The translations under genes and the position numbers were made by a program. The notes under the pieces were generated by a model. It searched no databases. It was not told where the DNA came from and was given only the letters and a program-made list of their open reading frames with translations. From Salminus brasiliensis (lineage: Eukaryota > Chordata > Actinopteri > Characiformes > Bryconidae), in the NCBI RefSeq assembly GCF_030463535.1, contig NC_132893.1:26968782-27032781 (forward strand): a stretch of 64,000 bases of DNA, read 5' to 3'. This document shows, in pieces, positions 21,243 through 34,765 of this stretch (position 1 is its first letter; each line of letters starts with the position of its first letter).

Positions 21243-23792
21243 TATATGTATAATGTCTCATGCAATGGAATATGACTACTGTCTCAAAATGATTAGCAAA
21301 AAACATTTAATTCATGTGTGTATGAATTAATTTACCTAAATTATGAATCCTATGCTTAGTGCCTGCCATTTATGTAGTATGTAATGTCCTGTCTAATAAT
21401 ATATAAGCCCACTTGAATCCAAACATACTCCTTTAGATGTTTAGTGTACATTAGCATATTGAAATGCATGTTTTGTTGCTGATGAGGGTCGTGTTGTATT
21501 CGTGACAAACAAAATCATGTCACTGTTTGTGTGCATTGAACATTTGAAGTAAATAGTGACCACTCAAAGCTCCCGTCAATACTGCAGACTAATCCATAAA
21601 GCTGTGGAGAGGGGTAGTTAGAGTACAGTGGTGAGTATATTGACTGTGACTTGGTAAACAACGCCATTGTGCTGTTAGTGGATGAACTTGATCCTCTTGC
21701 TGCTTGTAGCACAGTAGGCCTCTGTCACGCATGCTGAGAAAGAGACTTCTATTGTTTATGATTATCTTTTGATGTGAAAAGTTAGCCACTCCTTTCTATG
21801 AAACTATTATTCTTTAGTTTCTTGAGCAGCTGTTCAGGATGCCTGCTTGCATCTCTTTCCTGTTATTGTCCTTTAGAAAACTCTGACGCCACAGAGATGT
21901 TACTTGCTATGCAGACACAGTAATCAATTTAATAATGTCAGACACTGACAAAAGTGTTCTGCAGACTATGTATACCATGTAAATCGCATGTAACATGCAA
22001 CAACTTTTGCCAGCTTTGTACTTATAGGCCGCTTGCAGGTCTGTGTGCAGTTCCGTGCTCTGTTTTATCAGTACTTGATCAGTCACACTAAATCTTCAAA
22101 GCCTCTAAACAAGATAAATTTCTGACTGCCACCATTATAGAGCATTTTCCATGTAATGGACATTTTCAAGTTTAAAACACGGTCATAAAAGCAAAAATAA
22201 AAACATTCAAAACTGTAAATTTACTGTTCAACCTCATGATTTGTTGTTTCTACAAAAAAAAGTGAAACAAAGGGTTTCAGGCTGTTTTAAAGGCTGGTTC
22301 TTGACCATGTTTAGTGACGAAACCTGCCCGATCTTTCTCAGAAGTTGTGAGAATGATATAAACAACTTGAACGATGCTTCTACAGCCTGTGCCTAAGCAA
22401 GACCAATCCGGCGAGTAGCGGCAGCCCCCGCCTGCTGTTTCATGCAACAAGGTTGCCATTGATGGCACACTGTGTGGTATTGTAACGGGGTGGTGGGGAA
22501 TGAAGGCTCCCTTTGTCTGTCTAAGAGGGGCTCTGCAGGAGAATCCTGCTGAGACAAGAGACGAGAGGTGTTGCACAGGACGACCTGCTCTCTGCTCTTG
22601 GCCCACACCAGTAGTCTCCAACCAGCTACTCCATGTCACTCACAAGGCGGGCAATGAGGTCAGCCTCCATGTGTGCATGTACATAGCCATAAGCACCTAA
22701 CCGTCAAATGGGCACTTTTGCATTAAAAAAGTCTTCTTTTAATCCTGTTTCCGATTAATGCCAGATAAATTATTTCTTTCTTGTTCTTGAAATGTAAGAT
22801 TGATTTTCTTCAAATTTAACAGAGCATGAAGTTCAGAATCTTTCAAGAGGAAAATTCACAGAATGGCCCTTTTACAAGCATTCTCTGTGGTTTACATTAC
22901 AGGAAATTGTTGTTGATGAATGAAAAAGGATTATTTGAATGAAATCTATGAGCTCTGTCATTCAACTCCAGCTGAGTTATGCTTATACATGTGTTTACTA
23001 TGTTTTACAAATTTACACGACAGGTTAACCCAGTTTATTTAAATGTGATTAAATAAATTGGCGCCATACTGACTTCATGGACTAGCTCGTATTGTGTGTT
23101 TGAAGAAAAGAAAATGAGTGAAGATGTGTCTTACATTGTCGTTTCCTACACTCTTAAAGGATGCGCTAAGAAATATTTATGCTTGAGGACTGCTGTATAT
23201 CGGTTCTTGTTAAGGTGTAAGTAAAGTTTCTAAGTTAACGTTCTGTCAAATGTTTGACCACAGTGAAGTTTAGCTTTTTCGCTAGTATGACTCCGCTGTT
23301 TTCCATTGAAACCCTTGTTCTCCGAGAAGTGTTAGATCATTCCTGCAAGAACAGTCATTCTGGACATCCCCTAAGGAAGCAGACGGGCCATAAAATAGGA
23401 ACCAGCAAATGACAGCTATGGAATGTTTTAACATGCCTAAACCCACTTGAAAATGTATAGTTCCTATAGTTTATGTTGAGGAGAACATACTGAAACTTCA
23501 CAAACATCACTTATTGCCACAGACATGGCATGTTTTGTCATTGTTGCTGTTTCTGGAGAGCATTGGATCTGTCACCGCTATTAGAATTACACCTGTCTAC
23601 ATGAGTCTTCATTTCATTGGAGACCTACTATGGCAGATCCGCTGTGGCAATCTGCAAGAAAACAATGACTAGTGCTGAATTTATGCCTGGAGCGTGCAGC
23701 AAGTAGTCTATGCTCTCTCCCCTTTAGGAGATTTGGACTTGTGGTTTGTCTCAAGGTGCAGGAGGCTGTCTCCTGCCAGTGTTTGGAGCCAG

Positions 23793-23802
23793 CCATATTT
23801 GG
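23793..23802. promoter_or_regulatory. Perfect CArG box CCATATTTGG (candidate SRF site)
   Basis: It matches CC(A/T)6GG exactly. Talin-1 is among cytoskeletal genes known to respond to SRF/MRTF, so a site in its first intron is plausible. In 64 kb of AT-rich DNA a few such matches are expected by chance. Another, CCATTTAAGG, lies at 3795-3804 in hmgcs1 intron 1. Confidence 0.25.
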
Positions 23803-24704
23803 TCAAAGCAACATGTACTGTTAGTTCAACAGCCAGAGAAATCCTTTGGCTTGGAGGCCAGTTGGATTCTCTCAGCCTCTAATAGGTCACTGTTTATTAA
23901 AGCCATCAAGACCAGTTGAGTGAGTATGAGGTCTTTGACGAATGGTTTCTTTGTCTCAGTTTGTGACTTTCATTTTGGAAAGTACTGAAGCCTATGTAAT
24001 GTATATACAATCAAACTTTATTGTCCCAGTAAGGATGGTGCTTTTTAGTTAACTGTTGTAGCTGTCATTGTGTACATGTTAATCCAAGTTGGCTGCTTGG
24101 ACTAAATAAACAAATTATTCAGTTACAAACACTGTAGTACAGATTTGTTATTGTTATAAGTCTATTCGATGTCAATTATTAGCAGTGTCTCTGAGCACTG
24201 TTTGTAAAGGCATTGGAGTTGGAGGGGGAAAAAGCGTTAGTCACTCAACAGTGTGAGCATATGATTGCCAAATGTCTAGATCAAAGGTCACTATGATTCA
24301 ACAAAGCAAGCGGAAATGTCTCGTAAGACAATAGACAGATCTTTAACAAATAAGGACCTCCTGTTCAACAACTCAGACTATATTTCCAATATTCACCAGG
24401 TCTGTTCTGATCATACTTTTCCAGCATCTGCAGCAGGAGCAGAGGGTAGACTGTGCAGCTTTTAGCAGTGGCTTACGTTATGTGACAAACCGAGATATAC
24501 ACAACTGTCAGGTGCAGTGTTTGGCTGAGAGTGTACAGTTAAATACAGATATCTGGGATGGCTGGAGTATTGTAATAACTAAAGTTAGGTGTGAGTCCTA
24601 AATGATCCAGTCTAGCACAGGGCTCTAAAGTCACTTGAGGCCTATATTTGTAAAATATGTGTGAACGATGAACACCCCTCAGTACCAGCCTTGTAAGGAA
24701 AAAT

Positions 24705-24870
24705 GGGTTGGGTTTGGTTGACTACTGCCCTCCAGTGTGGAAGGCTAAAGTTTGATCCTCTGTCTGGAGTTCATGTGCAAGATTTCTAATGCTACAGTCA
24801 CCTACCTTTGTACCTGATTAACATTGAAAGTTGCTCTGTATAAGAGTGCCTGCCAAATGCTGTAAGTGAT
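24705..24870 (+). mobile_element. tRNA-type SINE with L2-like 3' tail
   Basis: It begins with a degenerate tRNA-like head containing a B-box-like 'aagtttgatcctctg'. It ends with 'gttgctctgtataagagtgc' then 'ctgccaaatgctgtaagtg'. The latter is a diverged copy of the 'gctctggataagagcgtctg' then 'ccaaatgc' tail shared by many fish SINEs and their LINE partners. It lies on the plus strand in talin intron 1. Confidence 0.7.
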
Positions 24871-25538
24871 TCAGTGTGAGACCAATAAAACCCTCCTCAT
24901 GGCATTAAAGGCAATATGTATTGTCTTTATTTGCACAGCTTGCCCTGTAAATTGTTTCTGACATCTGCAGCTCATGTATCATCATGGTTCTTAGGACATC
25001 TGATGTGTATGATGAAGAATACACTTTTACTCTTCCTTCTACACCTACATTTATACCTTTTAGGAGGCTTCAGAAAACACTTGAACAGCAATAACCTGTC
25101 TAATTGTATGAATTCGTTTGATCATGCCTTCAGTTTTAGACATGCATAATCTGTTTTGCAAGAGGGCTAAAGCAGTCTTGAGTGGCATATTATGAAAGCG
25201 CTTACAGTCTCACAGAGCTTCCAAGAGTACAAAAAAATACCAAAGCTCTGAACATTGAGCAATGCTGATGTATGTTACCAGCTGTGCTCCAAATAATCAA
25301 AGGCCACATTTAATACCATTCTTTTTGTGTATTCTGCAGTAGTATTTACATAGATCTTTAATTGATGGGCCCACAACCATAATTGTGGCTTAATGTTGGA
25401 TATATAAGCTTGGAGCAGATAGTCTTCGGTTTTGGCTGGCTGCATTTTGGTGAAGTGTTCGTAGATGTATAAATGACAGAAGACCTCTAGACGGACTTCC
25501 TGTCCTGTGTGGGAATGTGACTGAAGGGAATGTGACCA

Positions 25539-26045
25539 TCACTGGTCATGTCTTCTCACAATGCATGCATGCAGGTTTTTGCCAAAGTCTGTCAGGAACA
25601 GCTTTAATACCGTGGATCCGATTTTTTTATATATAGTAATGATCCCTTCTTGAACACTGTCTAATGTATACTGACCTGTCTTGACTTCAAAACCTTGTGG
25701 TACTGAGAGATTCAGAGATTCAAGTATCACTAGTGGTTTTAACCAGGATTTTTTTTTTCTAGATCTCTCCTTTTGTAATTCTACTTGATGGCTCAGCAGA
25801 GTTCTTAAAATGGACTTGACCCTCCAGAGGTCTTCAGACAGTTGAGCACCAGTGTGGAAGTCCCCTGAAAAAGGAAGGCTGATGAATGTGTCCTTTGAAC
25901 CAAGAGTACAAATCACTGCACTTTCTGTACAGCAGATAGTGCTGCATCTTATTTCCTGTACTCCTTTTCTGCCTGCTGTCATATGGCTGAAACCCTTTGC
26001 ACCAAAAAAAGCCAAGGCTGTAATTAGGCCTGGCCACCCATTCAC
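25539..26045 (-). other. Unexplained 168-codon open frame in talin intron 1
   Basis: A minus-strand frame from ATG at 26045 to a stop at 25539 encodes 168 residues. It begins MNGWPGLITALAFFGAKG and has a basic patch ERSRKKKSWLK near the middle. I recognise no domain. No promoter, splice site or poly(A) signal supports it. It may be chance or an old element fragment. Confidence 0.15.
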
Positions 26046-29000
26046 ATAGGTGTTTACAGCCTCCTCAGCTCAGCAGTTGTCCAACTGCAAGCTAAGACCT
26101 GCATGACTTTCCTGATCAGAACGTTCTTTGTTCTTAGGTCTATTTTTGTTATCCCCTTTAACTCTTTAACATGTTTCATGCTTCTTTTGTTTTCAGCCTG
26201 TTAGCATTTGAGTGAATTGCTTGGATTATTATATTATTAGATTTCTGTACGGGTAGTCAGGCATTTGTGTGTACATACACAATCTCTCTTGCTTCCACTT
26301 ATTATCAGCTTGATGAATGAACTCAGTTGGTGGACAAGAAGTTTACAATGCATGCAGTTAACGAATATGACCTCAATTAGTTTGACGCAGAGGTTTCACA
26401 AAGTCACAGTAGCAAAGAATGACAGCATTTCACAATTGAATTAATGACTTTGGACCCACCACTACTCTGGTCTTAAAAGGAGTTCATGCAGTGACCATTC
26501 TTACTGTGGCATTGTTGTAGCTGACTATGTACTTGGCAGTGTGTGCCCTCCCCTTATAAAGACCCGCCTTTATTAATATTAAGATGTAACAATCAGCTTT
26601 GGCTGTACACTGCCTTCTGTCACGTTTTCTGATTCACTTCTGATTAAAGTTTGTTTGCAGCTTAATTAAGGTTTCTGATTAATTAGGCTTCTAACTTTTT
26701 ATAAATGTAGCACACATCGTCTTTCGTCTTTTAAATTTCTCAAATCAAATAATCTGTAATGACAGGGAGTTTCTTTTAAAGTTGAATATGATTCCAATAT
26801 CATTGTACATCTATAAGATGTCTTGTTCAAGGGATGTCTCACTGTGATATAGTGACTGGGCATCATGGCGGTTCCAGACCTATTTCAGTGGATTGGGCTT
26901 CTGATGGTTTAATCTTGACTTACCTCTGATCCTTTTTATTTTATTTTATTTTTTTATTTTTTTTGTGCCGTTGTGGAGCCACCATAAACGAATATAGCCT
27001 GCAGCAGTGAGGGAAGTTTGCAGACGTTTCTGCTTCTGCTTAAAACCCATTGCTTAATCACACTCCTAAAACCATGAGAAAGTAGCAGCTACCTCTTTTA
27101 ACAGCAGTTTGAAGCCAGAAGCTTGAATCTGAAACGCCTCCCTGCTACCCATGTAGTGCACTAAGTCATTAAATGGCCATTTCAATGGCCCATGTTAGGA
27201 TTTATATGTCTAATAGAAAGCCATTTTTATTCAGACACAGGGTGCATGACTTTACATATAACACTTCATTTAATATTTGGGTGGAGAAGCCACAATTCGA
27301 CTAACTGATGTTGTACACTGTACAGTGAGTAGGGAGCCTTTTGAGCTTCATAGTGTGTAATTTGATTCCACAAAAGAAAAACCATACGTTTATATTACTT
27401 GGTGCCAAAAATAAAGGAATGTCTGCAATATTTTAAAGTAACAGGTATCCAATTTGTCAGGGAGCAGGACATCAGTCAAAGTGGATTATATGTTAAATAA
27501 TTTAATATTCAGAGATTAGAATTTTTAATGTAATCAGAAGATTAAAAAGACTAAATTAGATTGATTCTGACAGTTATTCAACCTTTTAATATAGTTGGAT
27601 TGGATTGGGGATAAAAAAAATGGACTGAGTATCAGTGCTGGTAAACCAGTACACTGGATTGATTCATTGCTAATCAGATTGATGAGAAAATTAATTCAGT
27701 AATTTTGAAACCCTTCTCTTCTGAAGATTTTCTACACCCAGCTTGGGCTTTATATGTCTGAAACTCTCCTCTCTACTCTTCTGTGATATGGCATGGTACC
27801 CAGATACTGCATTACTGTTCTACTGGTCTTTTTTTAAATTCAGCTTTATTAATCCAGTAAGTGGTCCATTCACGTATGTCCTGTTGTATCTTACTGATTT
27901 TCCTGCTTTTCAGCTTCTATGCCATCTCAGACTGATCAGCCAGATATACTTACACTCTTGCCAACAAAATGTTCCCAAATCAGCTCCCTGCTCACATTCC
28001 TCTGTCCCGTGGGGAGTCAACAAAAGTAGTGTGTTCCTTTTGCTCGGCCTGTGACAGCGAACGCTCCCTTCCTCCTCCCAGCCTATCTTCTCCCTCCCTC
28101 CCTCCCTCACTTACTCCTAGTTTTAGAGTCCGCTGAGAATCGCTGTGGAATTCCAGTGGAATGTGCCGTGGAATTGAGCCATAAAGTCACCCGAGAAGAG
28201 TGGCTGTGATGTCTTTCAGAGTTTGTGCTCCTGCCCTGGATCCAGTGCAGTCCAGTGGACGATGTGCCATATTATTGAATATTGGTGGTGTTTACCTGTT
28301 TGTTTATTTAGGTCTATATTTTGTTTGCTTTAGGTGTTTAACACAATGATAATGGAATTATATTGGTTATCCAGAGTTGCCAGGTAATTTAGAAACAATT
28401 TATTGGTAAGAAAATCAGCAGTTATGTGCATGGAAAAGAATAGATATATGCATCACGTTCCCATCCGTATTGCTTTGATGGCTCTTTCTTTGAAATTTTA
28501 CCAAGTCCTGCAGATTCTCCATGCTTGTTAATTCTAGTATGCGAGAGTGAGTTCTCTGTTACCGTGTGTAGTAAGATTAGGGCTGTGGGATTTGCTCAGC
28601 AGATTATGCTCCAACAGATGTTCTAGAGCTATTGCTTACATTCTCCCATGGCTCAAGCCATCAGTGTTGATAGTCCTGCCAGCAGAAGACATGGACAAGC
28701 TTTCTGGTGGACTTCACATTGCTGCGCTGGAATTCACAGTTTGGCACTGTTGCTTTGTCAGTTTAAGGAGCTTCTGTCCAAAGCCTCAATCATTTAAATG
28801 CTGGTTATCTGGGTAAAGATTGACACAGTGATATAAGCAAAGATTGTGGTAGATTAATCCATTACAAAGATATTCTTGTTTTCCCACGCCACACGTCACA
28901 ATGTCTTAAGAAATACTGCTAGTGATTGCATACTTCAGGGTTTTTCATCCTAATTTGCCTTATTTGTTGAGAATTTAGGTCCATGCATAGACACTGAGAA

Positions 29001-30515
29001 GAAGAGTGCCACAGCACAAAAATGAGGACACTTGGAAGGCATTGGACACTTGTCCCATATTTAGATGTGCGCAATTGTTGCAACCAAGACGTGAAGGCGT
29101 CAAAACAGAGCTCAGACGGACTTGTGTGTTGTGTAAATACATGCTAATTCACTTGCTGATTCCGGTTTATGTTCGAGACTACAGAATGGAGTTTATATCC
29201 TACTGTGAGAAGTGTCTTCTGCCACATAAAGATAAGTGACATTAATATTCATTTAACGTGCTGCTACTGTTAACTCTGTTCTGCAGTAGGCCGATATGCA
29301 GGAGGGCGGTTAGATAGACCTGCCAGTGGACAAGATGCTTCGGTTTGTGGATGGAGATAATGGATAACATGGAAGGCAAATGTCATGGTGCAAAAACCAC
29401 TGTCCTTCACACTGAGGATTGGGAAAGTGACTCAGCAGTGTTATTGCTTCTGCTGCTGCTGCTAAATTCTTACTCTTTTTCTTACCCCCACTGCTTGTGA
29501 ACCTGTGTGCACGTAATTAGCAGACCTCTGAAAAACTATGACATAGTTAAACATTGTGTTCTCATACTTGATATGGAAAATTTCTTGCTTTGGAGCCTCC
29601 ATTGCAAGTGGCTTCCAGTAACAAACCCGTAAGAATGATCTTTCTGAAGCAGTTTAGGGCTGCTTAGAGTTCTGGACTATGTCCTTGTATTGTCAAATTA
29701 GATCAAATTACCACCGCCATCAAACCGTATCGCATTATTAACATTATGAAGTATGTAAGAGCAGTGCAGTTAGTTCTCTTCACACGAACCACACCGAATG
29801 GTATGTTTTGCCTTCCAACTGATGAGATCTGTTTATAAGGATTTGTGTAATCTCTTGCCGAAATGACATACCAGCTCAGGCAGCTTAAACCCCCTAGACC
29901 AAACAATTAAAGACATAAGGCATTGCTTAATCAGGCTGTGGAGTGTGTGCATGTGGGCTAGCAGCGTTTCCACAGCTCCTGCTGGACACTGACTGGCCTT
30001 CATGCTGGGATGTGACCTCGAATTAGATGTAATTAGGGCCATCGATTTTTAAAGAGTAGTTGTGCTGGGGAGTTGACTGCCTTGTTGCAGCTAAATTTGT
30101 GTGGGGATTTTAGCTCTGTCCACTTGACAGTAAAAGGCTGTCTCTGAGAATGCTGTTCCACTTGACAGCTGCTCTTGCTTTGCACACTGCAGCACAGTAA
30201 GCTTTCAGTGGTGGTTGACCTCATCCCATACTTTTGGGCTTCAGCCTGGGCCTCTGCTTTGGGCTTGGCCGGGGATGAGCCACTTCCACTGCAAGTGCTG
30301 ATCTAGGATCAGATATCTGCCATGTTTATGAGGCATGATGGATGGATGGAGTTGCAAAACATGATCCTGGATCTGCAGTTTGTTTCAGAGATGCTTTTAA
30401 ATATGGAGGTTATGTGAGGAGGCCTAAGAAACGCTGTGTTATTATGGTGTATTGGTTCAGTGATTGTGTGTTAACTGAGGGAGTGGCAGGCATCAGTGAC
30501 AGATGTTGCTACAGA

Positions 30516-30568
30516 GGGGGGGGGGGGGGGGTGTTGGGTTGGGTTGGGTTGTGGGGGCGGAGGTGGGG
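30516..30568 (+). other. G16 run with GGGTT repeats, G-quadruplex candidate
   Basis: Sixteen consecutive G (30516-30531) are followed by 'gttgggttgggttgggttgt' and then GGGGGCGGAGGTGGGG. This satisfies the G3+N1-7 four-times pattern several ways. Confidence 0.7.
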
Positions 30569-31590
30569 AAGTGACACATTTGATTGGGCTATAACAACTC
30601 GCCCATTTAATGGTTTTGGAAAAGTGGATTCATTTTCCAAGCTGAGTCATGTATACGGGGCTGACTCTCCCCATGCTGTTTCTTCCGTAATACATTAAGT
30701 TATGCTGGGCTGCTAATTTCATTACATGTTTTTGGAAACTGTGTGTAATGGCATTTAAACATTTCTTTCATTGAAAAATTGTGCAGCATTATTACAATCG
30801 TAAGTTCAAAGTACTGCTGCATATTAGATTAATTAGCATTAGCATTGGTAGGCTAGTTTGGTCTTTGATGCCCGCCCATTGCTCATGGTCTGCCATCAGT
30901 CAAACATCATTTGCTTGATTTGATTTCTGTTTGGTATTATTTACTATAATAACTGAGTTTGAAATGCCAGTTGTTGACACTGATTGCTGCAGACGGTCAT
31001 TATGGAGTTCTCAGTTTTCATGATGAAGCAGACAGCACAGCTGGTGAAGTCTGCCGGCAGACTAAGCGTTGTAGACATAATTCTATTGAAGAAGCATATA
31101 GTTAGTGTGAGTCATATCTTACTTGATGAATAGTGACCTCATTGGAGAAATAATGCAATAATGAAGGTCCAAGTAGCGTGTTTGGACAAGGTCATGACTA
31201 GACTTGGTTTAAGGTAAGATATTCACAAGACCTGGCAGCAGCAGTGTGTATATTGTTGATGTGGGTGGAGGGTGTCTCCATCTCCTGACCCAGGGATGAA
31301 CTCTAGTGTTCTGAATGCCTGTGCTTCCCGAGCAGAGCCTTCCGCTACAAGATTTAAAGCAGGGCTGAATTTAGCAGCTGGTTAGCTGACAGGACAGCAG
31401 CGTGCAGGAAACCAGCCGCAGAACTTTGAATGACTGAGAGTGCAGATTCACTAAAACAATTAGACAGATTGCATTACCAACCGAGCACAAAGGAGGCGTA
31501 GCTGTTGCCTGCTAACAGTTAGACTGTAATAGTAATTCAGCAATATGGTTATCGAGGTTATCACTGAGTTTACCAAGAGGCTGTTAAACA

Positions 31591-31606
31591 TTAACCCTAA
31601 CCCTAA
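31591..31606. repeat. Short interstitial telomere-like CCCTAA repeat
   Basis: 'ttaaccctaaccctaac' is two and a half telomere units. It is short enough to be chance. Confidence 0.5.
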
Positions 31607-33084
31607 CGTAGCTAATATATGTTTGGTGCTTGAAGTGGAGTTACAAGGTTAAAGTAGTGGAGTAATAATGGAGTAATATAATGAGTAATTAGCTGTGTGC
31701 AAACTGCATGCCTGTGAGACACCCTAAGTATATTGAGTACTTAATGTTTGGTTTCTGAGACTGTATGACATACTGTTGTGTATGAACATTAATACAATTA
31801 ATGTTACAATTTGTAATTTATCTGGAAACAATAGTCGCAGCCATCCAAGTGACACATGAGTCCACTTTTTACACAACAGACCTGTCTCGGATTGCTAAAA
31901 AAACAAATTGTGTACTTGTGCACATGAATTTAATTCTCCCACGCATCTTTAATAACTCTAAGTAAGCAGTGGTTCAGGTTTGTAATGTACCACTAGCCCA
32001 TGCAAAATGAAGACTCCTAAATAACAGCATTGTTGGTCTTTATTTGTTGTTGATGCGTTAAATAGCTGTAACTGTCTGCACAGTTACATTGGACTGCTGA
32101 TAAAACACGCATTGTTTTCTTCAGCATCTTGAAAATGGCAGTATATAAACAAATGTGTTGGTGTTGTTGTCATCTTGGCAAAAATGCAAGAAATTCTAAG
32201 GAAGACTGCCATATTTGTTTATAGCACCCTGTGAACACCTCTTACTTAATTAGCAGCATGCATGCAGTGTGGATGTCTTTTCTGGCTCCTCTCCTCGCAC
32301 CCTGGCGCCGATGAGGATACGTTACTGAGTTGTTGAGCCTGCTCTCATGTTGCTCTGCCTTATTCTGAGTTCCTGTGTGCTACAAATGCTCCAAAATTAA
32401 ACTGTAAACAAGGGCTTGTTTTTACATAGTAACGTCTGTTAGTGTCTGTGACTGTAACTTTCTACTACTTCAAAAAATTTAGTTTAGCTTTGCAACTTTC
32501 GCAAATATCTACCTTCTCTGTGGAATTAACAAATGTTTTAATCTGTCAGTCAATCCACATGCCGGCTTGCATAGCTAGACTCTGCCAAATGAAAATCTGC
32601 ATCTACTACTCTGGTTAGTTGTATATTCCTAGTTGGAACTGCTTTTTCTTGAGTTTAATGGAGGTGAGTTAGTGGATGGTTATTGTTACACTGTTTCTGT
32701 TGTGTACACGTTTGAAGGATTTGAGGGAGCGGATGAAGCACATAGATTGTGCACACCACAGATTGTGCTGCTGTGTGCTGTGGAGCTGGCATTTCCACCA
32801 AGAGCACTACTAGCATTACTGTTTTCTGATGTGTTTTCTGATGTTTTTGCTGAAAATAAACCCTCTGTAGTATATGAACGCGCTGGTGCACTAAATGCAA
32901 TGTTTTACAGTATTTATATTAATGTCTTTACAAAAATACAGTGCAGAAATACGGTTCAAACATTTCCTACATCTGTGGAGCCCGCCCTTTCCACTGCTTT
33001 ACTGACTCGTACGTGACTCCCATCTGGAGTTACAAGGCCGTGAAGGCGAGTCAACATACTCCTCTCTGACTCTTGCTCTGTTTA

Positions 33085-33250
33085 ACTGGTGGATTTGTGT
33101 GTCCATCATCTTCCACTCCTCTCTTAGTGGTGGATTTGTGCGCCTGTCTATGGGTCATGTGAAACGTGTTTGACTGATGGATTTGTGTCACTGTCATCTG
33201 CCTCCCACCTGTAATTGGTGGATTTGTGCATCTGTCTATCCGTTTGTGTA
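33085..33250. repeat. Degenerate tandem repeat built on 'ggtggatttgtg'
   Basis: Four copies of a 'tggatttgtg(t/c)...gtc' module occur about 40-47 bp apart (near 33090, 33131, 33178 and 33218), each followed by words like 'cgcctgtctatg', 'catctgtctatc' and 'tcactgtcatctgcc'. Confidence 0.6.
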
Positions 33251-34717
33251 AAACTGTCCACTTAGAGACTTCTGCCTTCAGCCTCTCACTATGTATAAAC
33301 CATTTTATTCATTTATGCCCCTACTTTTCTAAAGGTAAGGCTTTGTTAAAACCATTTCAAGCACCAAAACAATTTGTCCACATGAGTAAAGGGATGTTTT
33401 AACTGGAAATATTAAGAATTTCTAAACTCTGACTTCCAATTGTCAGGTTTAGGGTCAGTATATCTCTTTACACAGTGCTCTAGGTCATGTGGGGCCTTAT
33501 TTTAGTGAGAGCTGAGCTTGTTCTGAACGTTTAGATATAAACCGTGGGTATTATCTAATGTGCAAGTGCCTTTAACATCGAAGTTAAGAAGATATTCAAA
33601 CAAATTCAGAAAATATCCTTGTACTCCATAAGGTTATGTGACCATAGTCTGTTGTTCTGAAAGATAAAAAGACCCTGTAAATGTTTCGAAACCTGTCTTA
33701 AAGCAGCAATATGTAGCATTTTAATTTTGATTGAACACTGACTGTAGTAGGTAGAAAAGCTTCTCTCATTGCCACTCCAGCACATTGTGTAACTTTGGTG
33801 GTGATGCATGAAACTCTACCTTGTCAGTCCTCATGCTTCTTTTGCTTCACATGCTGATTTTTTTATCTCTTAGCTTGTAAAATGCATATTTACCATTAGG
33901 AGAAGCTAATGATGCAATTTACATTTACTGGAGGGGAGTAAAAGTGAGAGTTTTTTTATAATGCTGCTTTAAGTTGCGACAAGTGGTTTAATGAAGAGTG
34001 AACACATCCTCTGCTCACAAACGTGCTATTGGCTAGACTTAACAGCGCACAATCAATTTCAAATTATTATTATTTTTTTATTGGCCGCACTGTTGGGATG
34101 GATCAATTGGGCGTCATTTTGTTGACGTGGAGTAACTTAGCATAGTGGAAAGTAATAATTGCTATTTCCTACCTGTGTAGTTCTGATACAGCAGTTAACC
34201 GGTGTTTTAATGTGGTGTTGCACAGAAGACACATCTGAAATGGGTTTTTTCTCTTGAGTGTGAGCAGAGTTTAGTTTCCGCAGCCGTTCTTCCTGGTTCC
34301 TTTTTGTAGGGAAGAGCTGCAGTAATTGCTGTTCTGCTCAGACACTTCCTCTTCTCTCCCTCACTCTTAGAATTGGGTGGTGTCTGGTCAGGGAAGGCTC
34401 GTGAGATGGTTCAGCTCCCACCCTTAGAAATATTATTCATTTATTATTAATATTTTAGTTCTGCTTTGTAGTTCTTGTAGTTATTTTAGGAGAAACAGCT
34501 GGATGTTGAGAGTATGTGGAGCATTTATTTTTTTTTTAATTTTTCCTACTCTAGTGAAACATTGTGATTGAGTTAGCACAGCCTTCTTTTAACACATTCA
34601 GATGTTTGTTTTAAATTTGTATTGCCTCCTTTTCCATAAGCTAAACAATCCCTCCCTTCCTTAACTCCAGCTCTTAATTGCACAGGATGCAGTACTCCCA
34701 GCTGTGGGAGAACTAGT

Positions 34718-34718
<1 letters not shown>

Positions 34719-34763
<45 letters not shown>
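34719..34763. repeat. (GT)22 microsatellite
   Basis: A GT run followed by gagt-type repeats to about 34781. Confidence 0.97.

Positions 34764-34765
<2 letters not shown>

Noticed and set aside
30342..30698. 118-codon frame across the G-run
   Set aside because: The frame is kept open by the poly-G tract (GGGGG). There is no other support.
32633..33016. 127-codon plus-strand frame in talin intron 1
   Set aside because: It has no recognised domain, splice signals or codon pattern. Probably chance.
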